A stretch of 64,000 nucleotides of DNA from Bryoerythrophyllum caledonicum (taxonomy: Eukaryota > Streptophyta > Bryopsida > Pottiales > Pottiaceae): positions 18,348,867 through 18,412,866 of the forward strand of contig OZ020523.1 in the NCBI GenBank assembly GCA_963971425.1. The letters are read 5' to 3'. Shown in pieces: positions 33,740-47,100 of this stretch. The notes under the pieces are model-generated. The model saw nothing but the letters and a program-made list of their open reading frames with translations. It was not told where the DNA came from and did no database searches. How positions within the stretch are numbered: the first letter of the stretch is position 1; every line of letters starts with the position of its first letter. The position numbers and the translations under genes were made by a program.

Positions 33740-36229
33740 TTCCTCGGCATAGCAGTATTGAGAAATTTGAGTTTATCAGTAACGTCCTCTAGAAGCTGAA
33801 ACCTCGAGTAAGCCTTAATTGAACTTTTAATCAAATATTCATCTTAGATTCTTAAGGCGTGATTAATACCTGTGGAATACTTTATAGTATTGTAAATTTA
33901 GTTTAATGCACTCTAGTCTAGAAGTTATTGATCGCTCAACCATACCCGACATTCAAGTAGAAGGGAGTGGCACGACAACCCCTACAGTTTAGATGGCTTT
34001 TAGTGTAGTTGACACTTGTAGTGTTTTCCGAAAATGAGAGCAGTAGACCATACTCACCTGCTCGGAAGTGCAGTCGATCACTTTGAACAAAATTAACATA
34101 GTAAATGTCAATTCCAGTAAATAGTGGAATATATGGATTTTTACTTGTGGATATTTAGTGGAATATATTTTGAGCATAAAAGTAAAGAAGATTTTGAGTG
34201 CATGTAGGAAAACAAGAATTTGCAAGAGAAATATTGGGCAAAATAGAACGTAGATATGGAACTAAAGGAAAATTCCAAAAATTGGACAAAGATAAATGTA
34301 CATACGGAGGAAAAATGAAACTGCAAGTACAAGATTTGAAAATCAAGAACTTCAATTTAGATGGGAAGTGAGAAATGAAAGGTATATCATTAAAGGAAAA
34401 ATACATAAATATACAATAAATACACAATATATACAATAAATATACATCAAATACTCATTAGATATTCATTAAATACACATTAAATATGCATTAATCATCC
34501 ATTAAATTTTCATTAAATATTCATTAGAATTTTATTAACAATATAATATATATTTATTAAATATTCATTAAATTTTTAAACATACATTCAATTGACATTA
34601 AATATACATTTAAACTCATTAAAAATTCTTTAAATATTCTTTCAATATACAAAAATTCATTAAAAATCTTTAAATATACAAATATTCACTAAATATTCTT
34701 TTAATATACAAGTATACATTATATATACAATTATACACTAACTAATTTTTTAATATATAAGTATACATGAAATATACAAATGTACTTCAAATATTCTTTA
34801 TATGTTCTTTTAACATTCATTAAATATTCATTAGATATTCATTAAAACTTTAAAAGTTTCAAGGAATACATGAGATGTGAATGGGAATAGTTGGGAATGG
34901 GTGGATAAGGAAATGAGGTTGAGGATGAGACGGGGAGAATAAATGCATGGCAGCCGGTAGGTGGTTGATTGACGGCTAACACTATTTATCAACTCATTGT
35001 TAAGAAAAATGTGACCGAGGGGAGGTGGTTGATTGCGGGCAATTACTAAGGGTACTAGGGTAGGTGGACGATTGAGGGATAATATTCATGACAATGGCGG
35101 CTACCACTAATTGCCAACTTGTTAACAAATAGTGTACTAGGGTAACTACACTATTCATACCATTACACTTAAAGCCATCTTTAGCCCCTAAAGGTGAGTG
35201 GCCTCAAAACAACCAAAAACCCTCAAAACTACCCTCTTTTGATGCAAGATGTATATTTTCAATTTTTGACAATTTTTGAAGTATGTAACCGTAAGATCTA
35301 GTACCTAACTTGTACATGTACATGCGTACCAAATCTTAGATTCAAATTCCTCACCATTTGTGAGATCGTAATGTTCAAAGTTGAAAAAAAAGATTTTTTC
35401 CTTGTTGTAGAATGGAAAACTAATGTTTTGGGGCCAAAAAAACCATTTTTGAAAGGAAATTTGACATGAGGCTCTTCAAATTCTTGTTCCTTTGTGAGTA
35501 AGAAATATGTCCATATAATTTTTACCCTCATAGGACCTATAAAACCTAAAGAAATGCTTAATTTTTCACATGGAGGTATGCTGAAATACAAATACATATG
35601 CCCATTTTCAACAATTAAAAAGGCATGTAGAAAATTATTGGATTGAAAATCCAAACGGTGAGACCATGCTTTACTACCTCTTTTACATGTACGAAAAACA
35701 AAATTTGAAAAAAAGTAATATCTCAAGTTTTGGTGAATTTTTGAAGTAACTGCGATCTAATTGATTTTGGGCAGATTTTGAGAAGGAATGAGCATATACC
35801 GCAGTTTCGGGCAGATTTCAGCATGCCCTAACTCTGTTTTCAAACTTTGACCGTGAATATCTCCTAAAGTATGAGGAATTTTGAAGCATGAATGGTGTCA
35901 TTGGAAAGGTATGGGAAAACTCTACAACCTGCAAAAATTTGTAACTTCATAAGATCTAAATTTAGTAACTGAGAGCCTGACCAGAGTCAGATCGACCACA
36001 ATCTGGTCGATTTCTCCTTTATGGTTTAGTGTAGTGAATGACGTCACAATTCAACAATCCAATGCTACAGGAAGTTAGTTGTAGACTACACTGCATCAAT
36101 AAACCAATCCTCCATGAAGTTAGAGATTTTGCATGGAGTTGAAAATTCAACATGGATTTTACAATTTGTCTACATGAATTCTACATGAAGTTATTGTGCA
36201 GTAGAAAGCATTGATCCAATTCAACAATC
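33740..36229. other. AT-rich; possible CACTA-type element remnants
   Basis: 34430-34860 is a degenerate ~12-bp ATTAAATATTCA array. A CACTA-type right end, TTTAGTGTAGTG, lies at 36025-36036, preceded by the hairpin ATCGACCA-CAATC-TGGTCGAT (35991-36011). Related words ACTACACTA lie at 35146 and, inverted, at about 33998. Paired ends with matching duplications could not be established. Confidence 0.4.
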
Positions 36230-36356
36230 CAATTCTACATGGAGTTGAAGTTTCATGAAAATAGAAGCAACGCAAGCAAAGCCAAAACTCTCAATCAATC
36301 ATTTGACTGTCATGCACAGTGTATGGTTGGATGCTGGAGTTTTTGTAATGCTAGCA

Positions 36357-36424
36357 TTCGTATGACTTTTGTGTTCTCTGCAGAGCGCATTTCGTATGAC
36401 TTTTGTGTTTCTCTGCAGAGCGCA
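36357..36424 (+). repeat. 34-bp tandem duplication
   Basis: TTCGTATGACTTTTGTGT...CTCTGCAGAGCGCA occurs twice in tandem, differing by one T. Confidence 0.85.
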
Positions 36425-36544
36425 GACTCGTGATCATCTGCAAGAAGAATACCATCCTGTGTGTGTATCATCTTTTTGGTGACATCATGACTTTTGTGCA
36501 TAGAGGAGATCATTTTCAAGTTTGATGTGTGTGCAGATCCTACA

Positions 36545-37165
36545 CTAGAGCAAACTTTCTGCTGGACTTTTTGCAAGGCAGTGGAATGCATGACTTTCAT
36601 TCTCCGGAATACTCCCATTCAGGGAGTTGTTGTTGAGCAGGAGGTTCATGAGGCTGGAGCAGTTCCCAAAGCGTCGCTGGAATCTCGCCGTACACCTTTG
36701 TGCTGAACACCACCAAATTCTCCAGCTTCTGCAGCCTTCCAAACTCGGAAGGTATGACTCCTGTGAGCCTGGGATTGGAATTCAAATGCAGCTGTACCAG
36801 CTTAGAGCAGTTGCTGAACTCCGCAGGAATCGTCCCTTCAAGATCATTTCCCTGGAAGTACGCATACTCTATGTTACCCCAGTTGCTGAAAGCTGCAGGT
36901 ATGGTGCCCGTGAACCGGTTGCCATCCATCTGAAAGTTCATCATTCGCGAACACTTGCTGAACACCGCAGGAATTGTCCCGGAGAGGTTCTTATTGCTGA
37001 CACCGATATTCTCCAGCTGGGGACAATCCGCCAGAGTCCCCGGAAGCGGACCTGAGAATTGATTGTCCGACACAAACAAGTGCGTTAGATTCGCACAAGT
37101 CTCCCCGAAGAACGTCGGCAGCGGCCCAGTCAGGTTGTTATTCTCTCCTGAGTTGTTGTATCACT
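36545..37165 (-). pseudogene. Plant LRR (receptor-like) protein fragment
   Basis: Leftward from about 37165 there are at least six plant-type LRRs of about 24 residues: NNLTGPLPTFFGETCANLTH, FSGPLPGTLADCPQLENI, LSGTIPAVFSKCSRMMNF, FTGTIPAAFSNW, LEGTIPAEFSNC and LTGVIPSEFGRL. The pattern LxGxIPxxf is typical of LRR receptor-like proteins of land plants and their algal relatives. A one-base shift near 36665 is needed to reach the last repeat, LNNNSLNGSIPE. No signal peptide, transmembrane segment or kinase is seen, and there is no start codon at the edge. It is a fragment: either a pseudogene or one exon with an error. Confidence 0.8.
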
Positions 37166-37169
37166 GTAA

Positions 37170-38700
37170 CAGTGTAGACCGAAATTCACAGTGTGTCATA
37201 GTCAACGCCCCTACAGCACTACTCTGAGTACAGTACATCGTTGCCAGACTCCAGTGAACGTTACTAAACACTCCAACTGCTATTTCGCCCATACTTTATC
37301 CTAAACACGGAGGGAAACAAACAACGTCACACCTAGAAAGACGAGAGAAAGGATGCGGTTTCCACAGATGCTTCAAAGAACGATGTTGTAATTAATTCAG
37401 ACACCAATTATAGCGCCGCATAAACCCCGACTGTACCCCATCTCATGGAGTATTTGTTGCCCTTCGAACTTCAAAGATGCTGCTCACCCTCTCCACCTGT
37501 AGGACGCCAACATCTGGGGAACCACCAGCACCTCCTAATCCCACATAATTCCAAAGAAAGAAAATTATCTTCAGGGCGGCTCTGAATTCTGCATGGTACT
37601 ATTTATTAATATTCCCTGCAAGTGCGGCTCTTAATTATGCTTGTTATTATATATTAACACTCCCTGCAAGTGCGGCTCTTAATTATGCATGTTATTATTT
37701 TTAATATTCCCTGCAAGTGCCGCTCTGGCCTTACCATCTGCAACCCACGCATCTCTCTTGGCCCTCGCAAGGCTGTACAATTGGAGCACAAGCTAAAAGT
37801 TCTGTCACAAGGTTACCACGTGAAGGACTCTCACATTTTCGTTTCTATGCCTTAGTAATTGCATGAATCTCGTTGGATGACGTTGTTAACTTAGAGGTCT
37901 GGAATTCTGGGCAGACATAGTGGAGACAGATTGGGAAGTGTTTCTGGAGACTTTCGTTCCTTCAGTGACATCTCCTTTTGTGCGTCTCCTTGTGTGTCTC
38001 ATTTGTCTGATTGTGGAAACAAATTGGGAAGTTCGTCTCCTTGTGCTTCGCTTCTGGAAACCCTTTTGAGTACGAGTGTTTCTGGACACTCAAGAGTACG
38101 AGTGTTTCTGGGTACAAGTGTTTATGTGACACACTGGAATACGAGTGGTCCTAGGCTTTTCATTCGCAAGAGTAATTAGCGGCACCACGTCGTATCTTTG
38201 TTAGGCGCGAGGTTGGCCCGCGAGGACTGCAGGGTTCGAGCTAGACGTCGGGCGCAGAACCACAATCGCCTTCATGAACAGCAACGTGTTGCATAGGTGC
38301 GCGCGTGGACTGGGGTGCTACTCTGAGGCGTACGACGTCCCCGTCCCTATTGTGCTATATGTGAGCTAGGTGCAGCGGCACTTGACCTCCCTGGCTTATT
38401 CCTGCTCTATTGTCCCCCTGCTCCACTCTGCAGATCTCACTCAAGTTCACCGGCTTCTCTCTTGTTACTCCTACTCTCCTTATCCGACCTATCTGATTCT
38501 TCCCTGCTCCATGTTGCACTAATCTGTCGTTGCATGTCCGTTCTTCTTCCACCGCTTCTTTATTCTCTCTCTGGTTCGCTAGGTCTCTCCGCACTCTCTA
38601 CAACGCTTCCACCTACTGTCCGGCTATATCTCCATCTTCGACTCAATATCACCCCGCTCTCTATTCTTGATCCCCTCCTCTCTCGCTTCGCTGGATCTCT
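37170..38700. other. Intergenic, with a 3-copy tandem repeat
   Basis: About 37574-37728 holds three ~52-bp units containing CCCTGCAAGTGCGGCTCTTA and TTATTAAT-type spacers. 37930-38140 repeats GTACGAGTGTTTCTGG-type words. 38390-38700 is C/T-rich, like a 5' leader. No gene. Confidence 0.55.
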
Positions 38701-38717
38701 CTCCGGCGCCGGCCTCT

Positions 38718-39120
38718 AGTAGAAGTTCTGGCTGCAACCGAGCCTCTTAAACCTGTGGAAGAAGGTGATGCGAAGGAGCTTCAACCTGTTGTAGCCGAAG
38801 AGGCTCCTCTTTTCGAGGATTCTTTTTCTTCTTCGGTCGATTCGGACTTGCATAAAATAACAGATGAAACGAAGGATTTTCAGCCTGTTGAGCTGAAGAG
38901 CTTCTCCTCTCAAGGATTCCTCTACGGCTTACCCTGACGTGGATACTCCATCAGATGAAGTGAAGGTGTTTTACCCTGTTGTTACAGACGACAATTCTTC
39001 TTCTCTGGTTGATTCAGAGTCGCACAAGACAACCGGGAAAATTGGAGGATCGTCCGAGAAACATGAACAAGTCCCTCACCAAAGTAAAGAGGTCAGTGTT
39101 CTTGGCTTACACCGGATTCT
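38718..39120 (+). CDS. Possible exon of an acidic, disordered repeat protein
   Basis: The frame from about 38718 to a TGA at 38935 reads EEGDAKELQPVVAEEAPLFE and SSSVDSDLHKITDETKDFQP. In another frame it continues to 39174 with DEVKVFYPVVTDDNSSSLVD and SESHKTTGKIG. The two parts resemble each other, so an acidic unit of about 60 residues seems duplicated. No known domain. A C/T-rich leader precedes it. It could be an exon of a repeat protein or a decayed copy; confidence is low. Confidence 0.3.
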
Positions 39121-39179
39121 TCTGCCCCTTGAATGCAGGTCGCTAAGTGTCTGGAATGTTAATGCGGTTAGCTAGAGAA

Positions 39180-40870
39180 TGTTTTGATGCTGTTGTGGGG
39201 TCCAATCCTTCTATACATAGTAGTTTTCCCAGCTGGCTCTTGTCATCAACTGTTTTGCTGCTAGCCTTTATTACGCGTGGCACGCTCACGTTATCAAACC
39301 TTGACACTCATACAGAGAGTCATACAGAGAGTCCTCATACGGAGAGTCATAACTGGCATGTACTAAGGTAAGCCCCGCTAAAACCGACAAGTGTAAAGGA
39401 TTAGCCACAACGTTCACAGATGAAGGTGAAGAAAGTGCTTCTGGGAGTGCTGTGAAAGGCAAGTGGGGCACCATCTCCAGTGCAAGGACGATGCTCACAT
39501 GTATCTCCTTCGTAGTCTATGCACGGCGCAACAGAGGCTGAAGTACGTCAGTGAGTTATTCGTCCCAGCAGTCAGAACATTATTATTGTAGCAAGTAAGG
39601 TAAGCCCCCCTATAACCGACAAGTTAAGGAGTGTGCATATGTATGGAGAGAGGAGATAATTTTACTATTATTTTTCAGTGATAGCCAATAGAATTACAAT
39701 TCCAACCCAAGTGATTTCATATTTTTTCGATGAAAACTGAATTAGTTATGAATTTTCAAACTATGCAACCATGTTAAGTGGGTGGGCAGCAGTAGGTACC
39801 CCCCATAACCAACGAGCAAAAGTAAAGGTCTTGACTAATAGCAAACCTCCATTTGGAGCTCAGTTGGTGGCAATGGGATGGAAGAGGGTTGGATACACCC
39901 CAATTTTATAGGTGTTGGCTATGCAAATAATGAAAGAGCACAAATTTAAAATTTAAAATCAATAATTAAAGGGTTTAATAATTAGTATGAGCATTTTTTA
40001 AATAATGAAATTGTACTCAAAGGAATGTATCAATTAAAGGAGAGTTGAATTCCCTCACACTGAATCTAACTAGTGTTTGTGGTATCTTGAAAAGGGGAGC
40101 CAATCTATGGGCGATGATATTTTGAAGTGAACTTGGTGAATTTTTGAAGGCGTTTCATCGCATTACAGTTGAGCTATTACAAAGTGAATTATCAATGCAC
40201 TACATGCATTGCAAGAGTATCAAATATTCGTGACAAAATTGAAGCATACTCATGGTACAATTATATAAACACCTCTATACAATCCTTTGTTGTATGTAGC
40301 AAAACTCAAAATGGAAGTACATGATAAGTATCATACATCTTATACATGATATAATGTTGGAATAAATTTAGATATTTGTGTTAAGACAAATATGTTAATT
40401 AAATACTAATAAATTTGAGTATTTATGCAAGCTTGGATTTTGTGATGGTAGTAATTCATGTTTTACTCAAGATTGCTAATATAATAATTTTCTACATTAT
40501 GTAGGACACTCCAAGGGCTCCAAAATGGGGGGATCCAATATGGCAAAAACATGGCTGGTGGATTGAGGATGATGGAAGTGGATTACCTGCTTTGTAATGT
40601 TCACTATGGGCAATCAGTCCCTCTGGATTGATGACAGGACTAGGGAAAAGAATTGGAGCCCTGAAAGCTGTGGGAATGCCTAATCCTTCCTCTGTTCCAA
40701 CTATTTTTATAACTGTGGAAGATGAGGTGCAAGTGCTGATAAAATATCGATTGAATCGAAGTTTTATGATGGCAAACGTACATATTTTAAACACTTAAAC
40801 CATAATCATTACAATTATTATAATATGGAATTTGTTTGACTTCGTGTCATGTGTGGAGAGAAGAGAAGAA
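39180..40870. other. AT-rich, no gene recognised
   Basis: Short repeated words (CATACAGAGAGTC near 39310-39345; GGTAAGCCCC-TA-AACCGACAAGT at 39366 and 39600) and AT-rich DNA. A short readable patch at 40503-40600 (APKWGDPIWQKHGWW) may be an exon relic. Confidence 0.4.
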
Positions 40871-40895
40871 CGCCGGTTCCCGAAGGGAACCGGCG
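40871..40895 (-). other. Perfect 11-bp hairpin in the presumed LINE 3' UTR
   Basis: CGCCGGTTCCC, loop GAA, GGGAACCGGCG. It lies about 240 bp beyond the ORF2 stop in the element's direction and is followed there by a pyrimidine-rich TTCTTCTCTTCTCTCC. Some LINE reverse transcriptases recognise a 3' stem-loop; here that role is only inferred. Confidence 0.5.
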
Positions 40896-41133
40896 TGAAT
40901 AAAGTGTCTGTTCGTTCCACTACTAAGACCATGCCCACTGGACAAGGAATTAGTAAACTGGAACTACTTCCCTCTCTCGAGGGTAGACACTATGTAACAA
41001 GTAGCCAAGGAACCGCAAACCAACTGACGAGCCACTAACTAACCGACAAGGCAACAAACGAACCACCAATCAAGCAATTCGTCAAGAAACCTCAAAACCA
41101 ACTAGTCATGAAAAATCAAGGCGGGGGAAAAAT

Positions 41134-44100
41134 TTAAGGGGGGAGGTCTTGTGTATCGGGGAGGGCTTGATTGTTTTCGATTTTGCGTTTATGTAGGAGA
41201 ATGGACATGGCATATTGAATAGCAATGGTGTTAATGTTTTTAAAGGAGGTTTTAATTGTTTCAATGGGTATTTTGAAGGTATCTTCAAGAGATTTCATAG
41301 ATGGGATAAACGTGGTGGCACGAGCGCCGGATGTGATTACAATAAGGGGGTCGACCTTCCATCCGAGGGCGATGATGTCGTCAATAAGGGGTTGGTATTT
41401 ATCTATTTTATTTTGGATTGTTTCCGGGGAAAATCTATCGTTGCAATACGTGAATTCAATGAATTGAATGGTGTATTCTTGGTTGATGTTATCGGGTGGT
41501 GGGTCATTATATGGTAAACCTTTAACGCAGAGGATATCCGGTTTGAGCCTAGCGTTGCAATGACATCTTTGGGTCATGCATGAGCATGGGAGTAGCCAAG
41601 GGGGGACCGTATTTTCTTGTGGATTGTTATTAAAAGTACCGGCGTTCATTAATATAAAACATCTCGATTTATTGTAGGAGGTGATTAGTTTTCGGACTTC
41701 CCATACCGCTTTATTATGTCTTTTAACAATTAGAGAGTGTATGTGGTGGTTTTGGCATTTGAGTAGGACATGGAGCCATGTGTCGGGGTCCGTTGAGGGG
41801 CATATGGGGCATGTTATGGATGGGAATCTTTCTATTCCAAAGAAGAGTTGTTTGCGAGCGTTTCCCATATATTGACCCGTACGGAATTTGATGAGGCATG
41901 TTATTTGCGAGTCTGGGATGATGGGGTTTTTCCAAAAATTTGTAGAGAGTTCATTGTCTATGTCGTTATTGTTAGTCCATTTTTCTATGTTAGGAATATT
42001 TTCTGAAATTGTGTCAAGGTTGTTGTAGAGGTCTTGTTTTTTGAGATATTTGCCCAAAAATCTAATTGGGCCTTTGTCGGGGGTATCTTCTTTGGAAGGC
42101 CAATCTTCTTTTTGAAAGTAGTATGGGGTGGCATGGGCATGTTCGTGTGGGTCTGTGGCGTTTTTGTGTGTTTTTTCTCGGCCTTCTTTTGCTAGTTTGT
42201 CTGCTTGTTCATTGCCATCAATGTTAGCATGGGCTCTTACTTTGTGGAGGGTTGTGATTTGTGTACGGTTTTGTAACATTTGGACCATTGATGTTAATAT
42301 GGTTTGGTCGGGGTGGCTATTGTGAAGGGTAGGGTGTGTTATTTGAGTGTTAAGTAGGTAGAGTGCATTTATACAATCGGTGAATATATGTGCGGGTTCA
42401 TCATTGTATTTTGTTGTGATGATTTGTAGTGTTTTGTGGATGGCCATGAGTTCTGCTCTGAGAATATTTTGTAGTCCATGAAGTCTTTTGGCTAGTTTAA
42501 TTTCTTTGATAAAATTATATATGCCGTAGCCAGCTTTTTCTCTGCGCCAAGAGCCCGGGCTAATTTGTTCTGGTGGTTTGAAGGAGCCGTCGGTGTAATA
42601 ACTGTATGTGGGGTTAAATTTTGGTGTAGTATGGATTTGGTAGTCTGGAAGAGGGGGAGGTATGACGGAGTAGTTTAATGTGTTGTTGACATAGTTTAGT
42701 TTTGACCAGTTTTTACTTTTGTTTACAGGGGTTTGTATAGGTGTTGGTGGGGCCAGTTTTGTGTATAGTCGGTGTATGCCTAGATTGTTTGTTACGGAGG
42801 TAAGTTCCGCAAGTTGTTCTAGGGAGCCAAGGGTTTGATTTTGATGGTGGACGCATAGTATTTGTAATGTAGATGGCTCTATTCGGGGTTTTTTTAGCTC
42901 GGGTGGAATAGTAGGTTCTTCGTATGGTATTGTGTCGGCTTCGAATAGTGCAATGATATGGGAATCTGGGAATGGATTTGGATGTTGGTTGTTGTTTTGG
43001 TACCAATTACTGTTCGGTGCGATGATGATTGTTTTTGTGTTATTTGGATCGTGTTTGGCGGCAAGTCTAGCCCAATGTATGGCTTGATCCATGTCCTTCT
43101 CGTTGTGGGGGTGGGCTATGCCATTACCTGTCCATTTGTAGTCAAAGGCCTTTCCTAGGGATCCGAATATTTTGTCTCTTTCATGCGGTGAGTAGAATTT
43201 TTTTAGTTTGGTAGAACATGTGACTGGGGAAGAGAAGTATGATTGCTCGATATTAAAGGATGAGATCAGTGAGTCTAAAATGAGAGTGGGTATTGTGTAT
43301 TGGGCATTTTTGAGGGGGTCAGTTTTTGGTATTCGGTATTTATACCTTTGGTAGAGCCATATTAGTTCGGTTTCAAAGGGTTGGGTCGTTGGTTCGATGT
43401 TTGTAGGAGTTTGTAATTTGGTATTATATTGATTCCATAGCCATTGGAGTCGGGTAACGGGGATGGTGTGTAAATGTCGGCCGTTTTCTTCGAATAGATG
43501 TGCATGATTGTTATCTATTTGAATTGTGTTTGAGGATGTAAGGATATCATTTTCGGGGTTGCATTCTGTTGTGTAGATGTTTAAGAGTGGGATAATTATG
43601 GGTGGTGTTACGGACCTTGAGTCTGAGAATTGTTCTTGGGGGTGGTGGGCAAGGATGATATCTGAGTATATTTTATTTTGGATCTTTTGGTAGTATTGTT
43701 TTAATTTTTCAATGTTATGTGTGGAGGTATTGGTGTCATGCCGTGGAAAAAGGTCTCTTTGGGGGAGCCATTTATTGTATGTATTATCATTATGTTGCCA
43801 TTGGCATAGATATTTTGTGTAGGTATTTTGTATGTTATTTGTGTCTGTGTGTTGAATATGTTTATGGTTTATGATATTATTAATGGGGTATGTGGTAGGG
43901 TTTTTGGGGATGTATGTTGGGGGGCGGGGGTGGTATATATGTGGAGGGTTAGGGGGATTGGTTGGTGTGGGAATATTTCTTGGGATGATGTTATCGTTGA
44001 GGGTGATGAATGGATCTTTAAGTGTATGAGAGTATGGGTGTATGTTGCAAGGGGTATGACATATAGTGGGGCATGTTAGGTGGCAAAATAGTTGTTTAGC

Positions 44101-47100
44101 AACACTTAGGGCACTCTTTATTAGTTTAGATGGGGTGAAGTGGTAGGTTTTGAAGTCCTCATCGTTCATGATGTGTGTACCGTTGGGTAAGGTAATTTGG
44201 TTTAGCTCAAAAATATTTTTTGAGAGGAGTTTTTGTAGAAGCTTTTGGGAGAGTTGGGCATTGAGTGTGTTATGATTTAATGTTTCTTGGCGCCATAGTA
44301 TTTCTAGTGTTGTAGGATTAGTGAGGAAGTTCGGGAGCGTACTTTTAAGGTGGGCTTTAGCTACATATTTTAATAAGAAGAATGTTCGTGTTATTGGTGA
44401 TCTTATGCAGTCACTTTTTTTAATTCTCGGTATGTTTTCAGCGCCACCATATTGGGCAAGAACATAGTGAGTTAATCCATTATATATTTTCCCAAGTCTC
44501 CCTTTATCGTTTAAAGCATTTTGCAGTTGTTCGCCTATACATCGGAGGTAAGCATTTTTGAGGGAGAAGGCTTCAAGTCCAAATAGGTTATGTGGTAGTT
44601 GGGTTATTGCATTTGACATACATTTTGGTAATCCACATATGGTTTTTTGTATGGCTATTATTTTTTTGTCAAGTTTTTTGATAGCTGGCATAGAGTATGG
44701 TACACCGTAGAAACTGTATGCCACACCTGGGCGTAATACGGTATCAACCATTTTTATTTTTTGTTTCATGGTGGCCGGGCATGTTGTTAGTTCTTTGCAT
44801 TGTTTGATGAGTTTCGTCGTTGTGGTGTGGATTTGGATTTTCCATTTTAGTGAGGGAACAAGGTTTGTGCCTAAGTATATGTATGGTTCATTTTGGTGTA
44901 GTATGGGGATCGGTTGATTGCGGTAATTGATGTTCGAGGCTTGCATTAGGGCTTTGAAAGTGGTAGGATTCAATTTGGATTTGTTTGGGCATCCGGTAGC
45001 GGCACATTTTGGGACACCTACGTCCATACCGGCCCATTTACAATATCTATCAATTTTATTTAGTTGTATTTGGATTGATTTGATTTTGTTAGTTATGGTG
45101 GCTAGGTCATCCGCATATGCGGCAGAGTTTATTATGACATGTGATGTGCCAAAAGTGTATCCGTAATTTCCTCTTTCGAGCCATCTGAGTAGTGGTTCTA
45201 GAAATATAATGAATAGGTATGGGCTAAGGGTATCCCCTTGTATAGTTCCTCTTTGGATGGGTATAGGTTTTGTTTTCCCAAAGTGTTCACCGGTATAACA
45301 TGTAAATGATTTAGAATAGATGTTTCCAACAAGTGTAGTTGCATCTTTTGGGTAACCAAGGTCCATCATTATTGCTAAAAGTCGGGCATGGTCAATTGAA
45401 CCAAAGGCATTTTTGAAGTCCACGTATAGTATGTATATATCTTGGTTAGTAAACTTTGCGTCTTCTAGTGCGGCTATTATAGTTTGTATTTGTCGTGCGG
45501 TACTTCTCTCTGCTCTAAATCCTTCTTGACTATCATGTAGGATTTTGAATTTTTCGCCGTATGAGGATAGTATGGAGGTGAGTGTACTGGTAAAGAGTTT
45601 GTATATTGTGTTAGCTAGTGCTATTGGTCTATGGTTGGGTAGTATGGACGGGTCGCCTTTTTTGTATAGTAGAATTGTTGTACTTAATTTCCATGAGTTT
45701 GGTATCTGTTTTTGTTTATAGCAGTGGGAGAAGAATAGAAATAATAGCTTGTGAAATCTTGGAGGCATGTTTTTGAGTATTGAGTTTGGTATGCGGTCTG
45801 GGCCTGGGGCTTTATTGTTTCCAAGATTTTGAAGGCATGTGTCGTATGTGGCTCTGTTGAGGTATTTATGTAGTGGAATTTCTGGTTCGCCTCGTTTGTC
45901 AAGGGTATATCCGTCCAGGTCGTGCCAAGGGTATTGGCGTATTGCACATGTGCATTCTATTGTATGTTGTGGCTGATAATTACATGTTGGTACTGTTGGT
46001 CTATTGGTTTTTGTTTGTTGGTTGAATATTTCATTCGCAATGTCTTCGGGGCTGGTTAGAATATTATTATATTGATTTTTGATACAATCCATTGGTGGGG
46101 ATTCAAGGTTTTTGAAGACTTTTTTGTTAATTTTTTTGGGGCTGATTTCGTATAGTTGTCTGTATTTTGATATGGCTTTTTTAATGTTTTCTTTTGTGTA
46201 TTTTGTGATTATTTTCCTGGCTTGTATGTTGGCATTTTTTGCAATTATCGCGATATCTTTTATCCATGTATCGTGGGGAAAGTCCGGAGGCGGCGGGATA
46301 GGGATTTGGATGTGTTGTATAGTTAGTAGTTCGTTGTGTATGGGGTGGTTACGCCATTGGGGGTTGTTTTTTACAATTCTAATGGTTTTACGTATGGTAT
46401 GGTATGTGGTTAAGTGTTGTTTCCACGTTTTAGAAAGTTTGCGGGGTAGATACCCGCCTTGTTGGGAGGATCTATTTGTCATTTGGGGTATGGGGTGTGC
46501 TCTACAAGTTTGTTCTAGTGTATCAGATATTTTATTGATGAGTTTGTCTAGAGAGTGGCATGCTTCTTGCCATTGTGCTTGTGTTAATTGACTATTATTT
46601 TCAAGAGTGTTGATGAGAGAGTCTATTTGTACAGAATTTTCTTCGAAAAATTTTGTGTTGAATTTTTCTATCTTGGTTTTTGGGATGGGGTTGAGTATGC
46701 GTATAGTGTCTTTGTTTGGGATTGTAGGAGTTCTACTAATTAGTGTGTTATTTGGGATGTGCAACTGTATGGGTGAGTGGTCCGAGTTGAGAATAATATC
46801 TTTGTTTGTTGTGGAGGTGTATTGTGTATTGTTGTTTGTATTTATATAGAATCCATCTATTAGACTCCAATCACTATAATTGTAGCCACCTTGTCTAGAG
46901 AATTGTGTATTGGTATTGATGTAAGTGAAGTTTAAGTTTTCTGTGAAGCGGCGCCATTGGTAATCAATGTTTTGAGGGGGGGTGTGATGGTTTCCATTTT
47001 GGCGGCCAATTAGCGCTATGTCTCTATTGAAGTCTCCACATAATAAGTATGTATGATTAGGATGATTATTAATATGGGATGTAATAGTGTTTTGTATATC

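Noticed and set aside
33985-36036. A complete third CACTA-type MITE
   Set aside because: Only one good end (36025-36036) with its subterminal hairpin; no paired end or 3-bp duplication could be fixed.
40492-40794. 100-codon minus-strand ORF
   Set aside because: No recognisable domain; the opposite strand has an equally readable but broken frame, so neither is supported.
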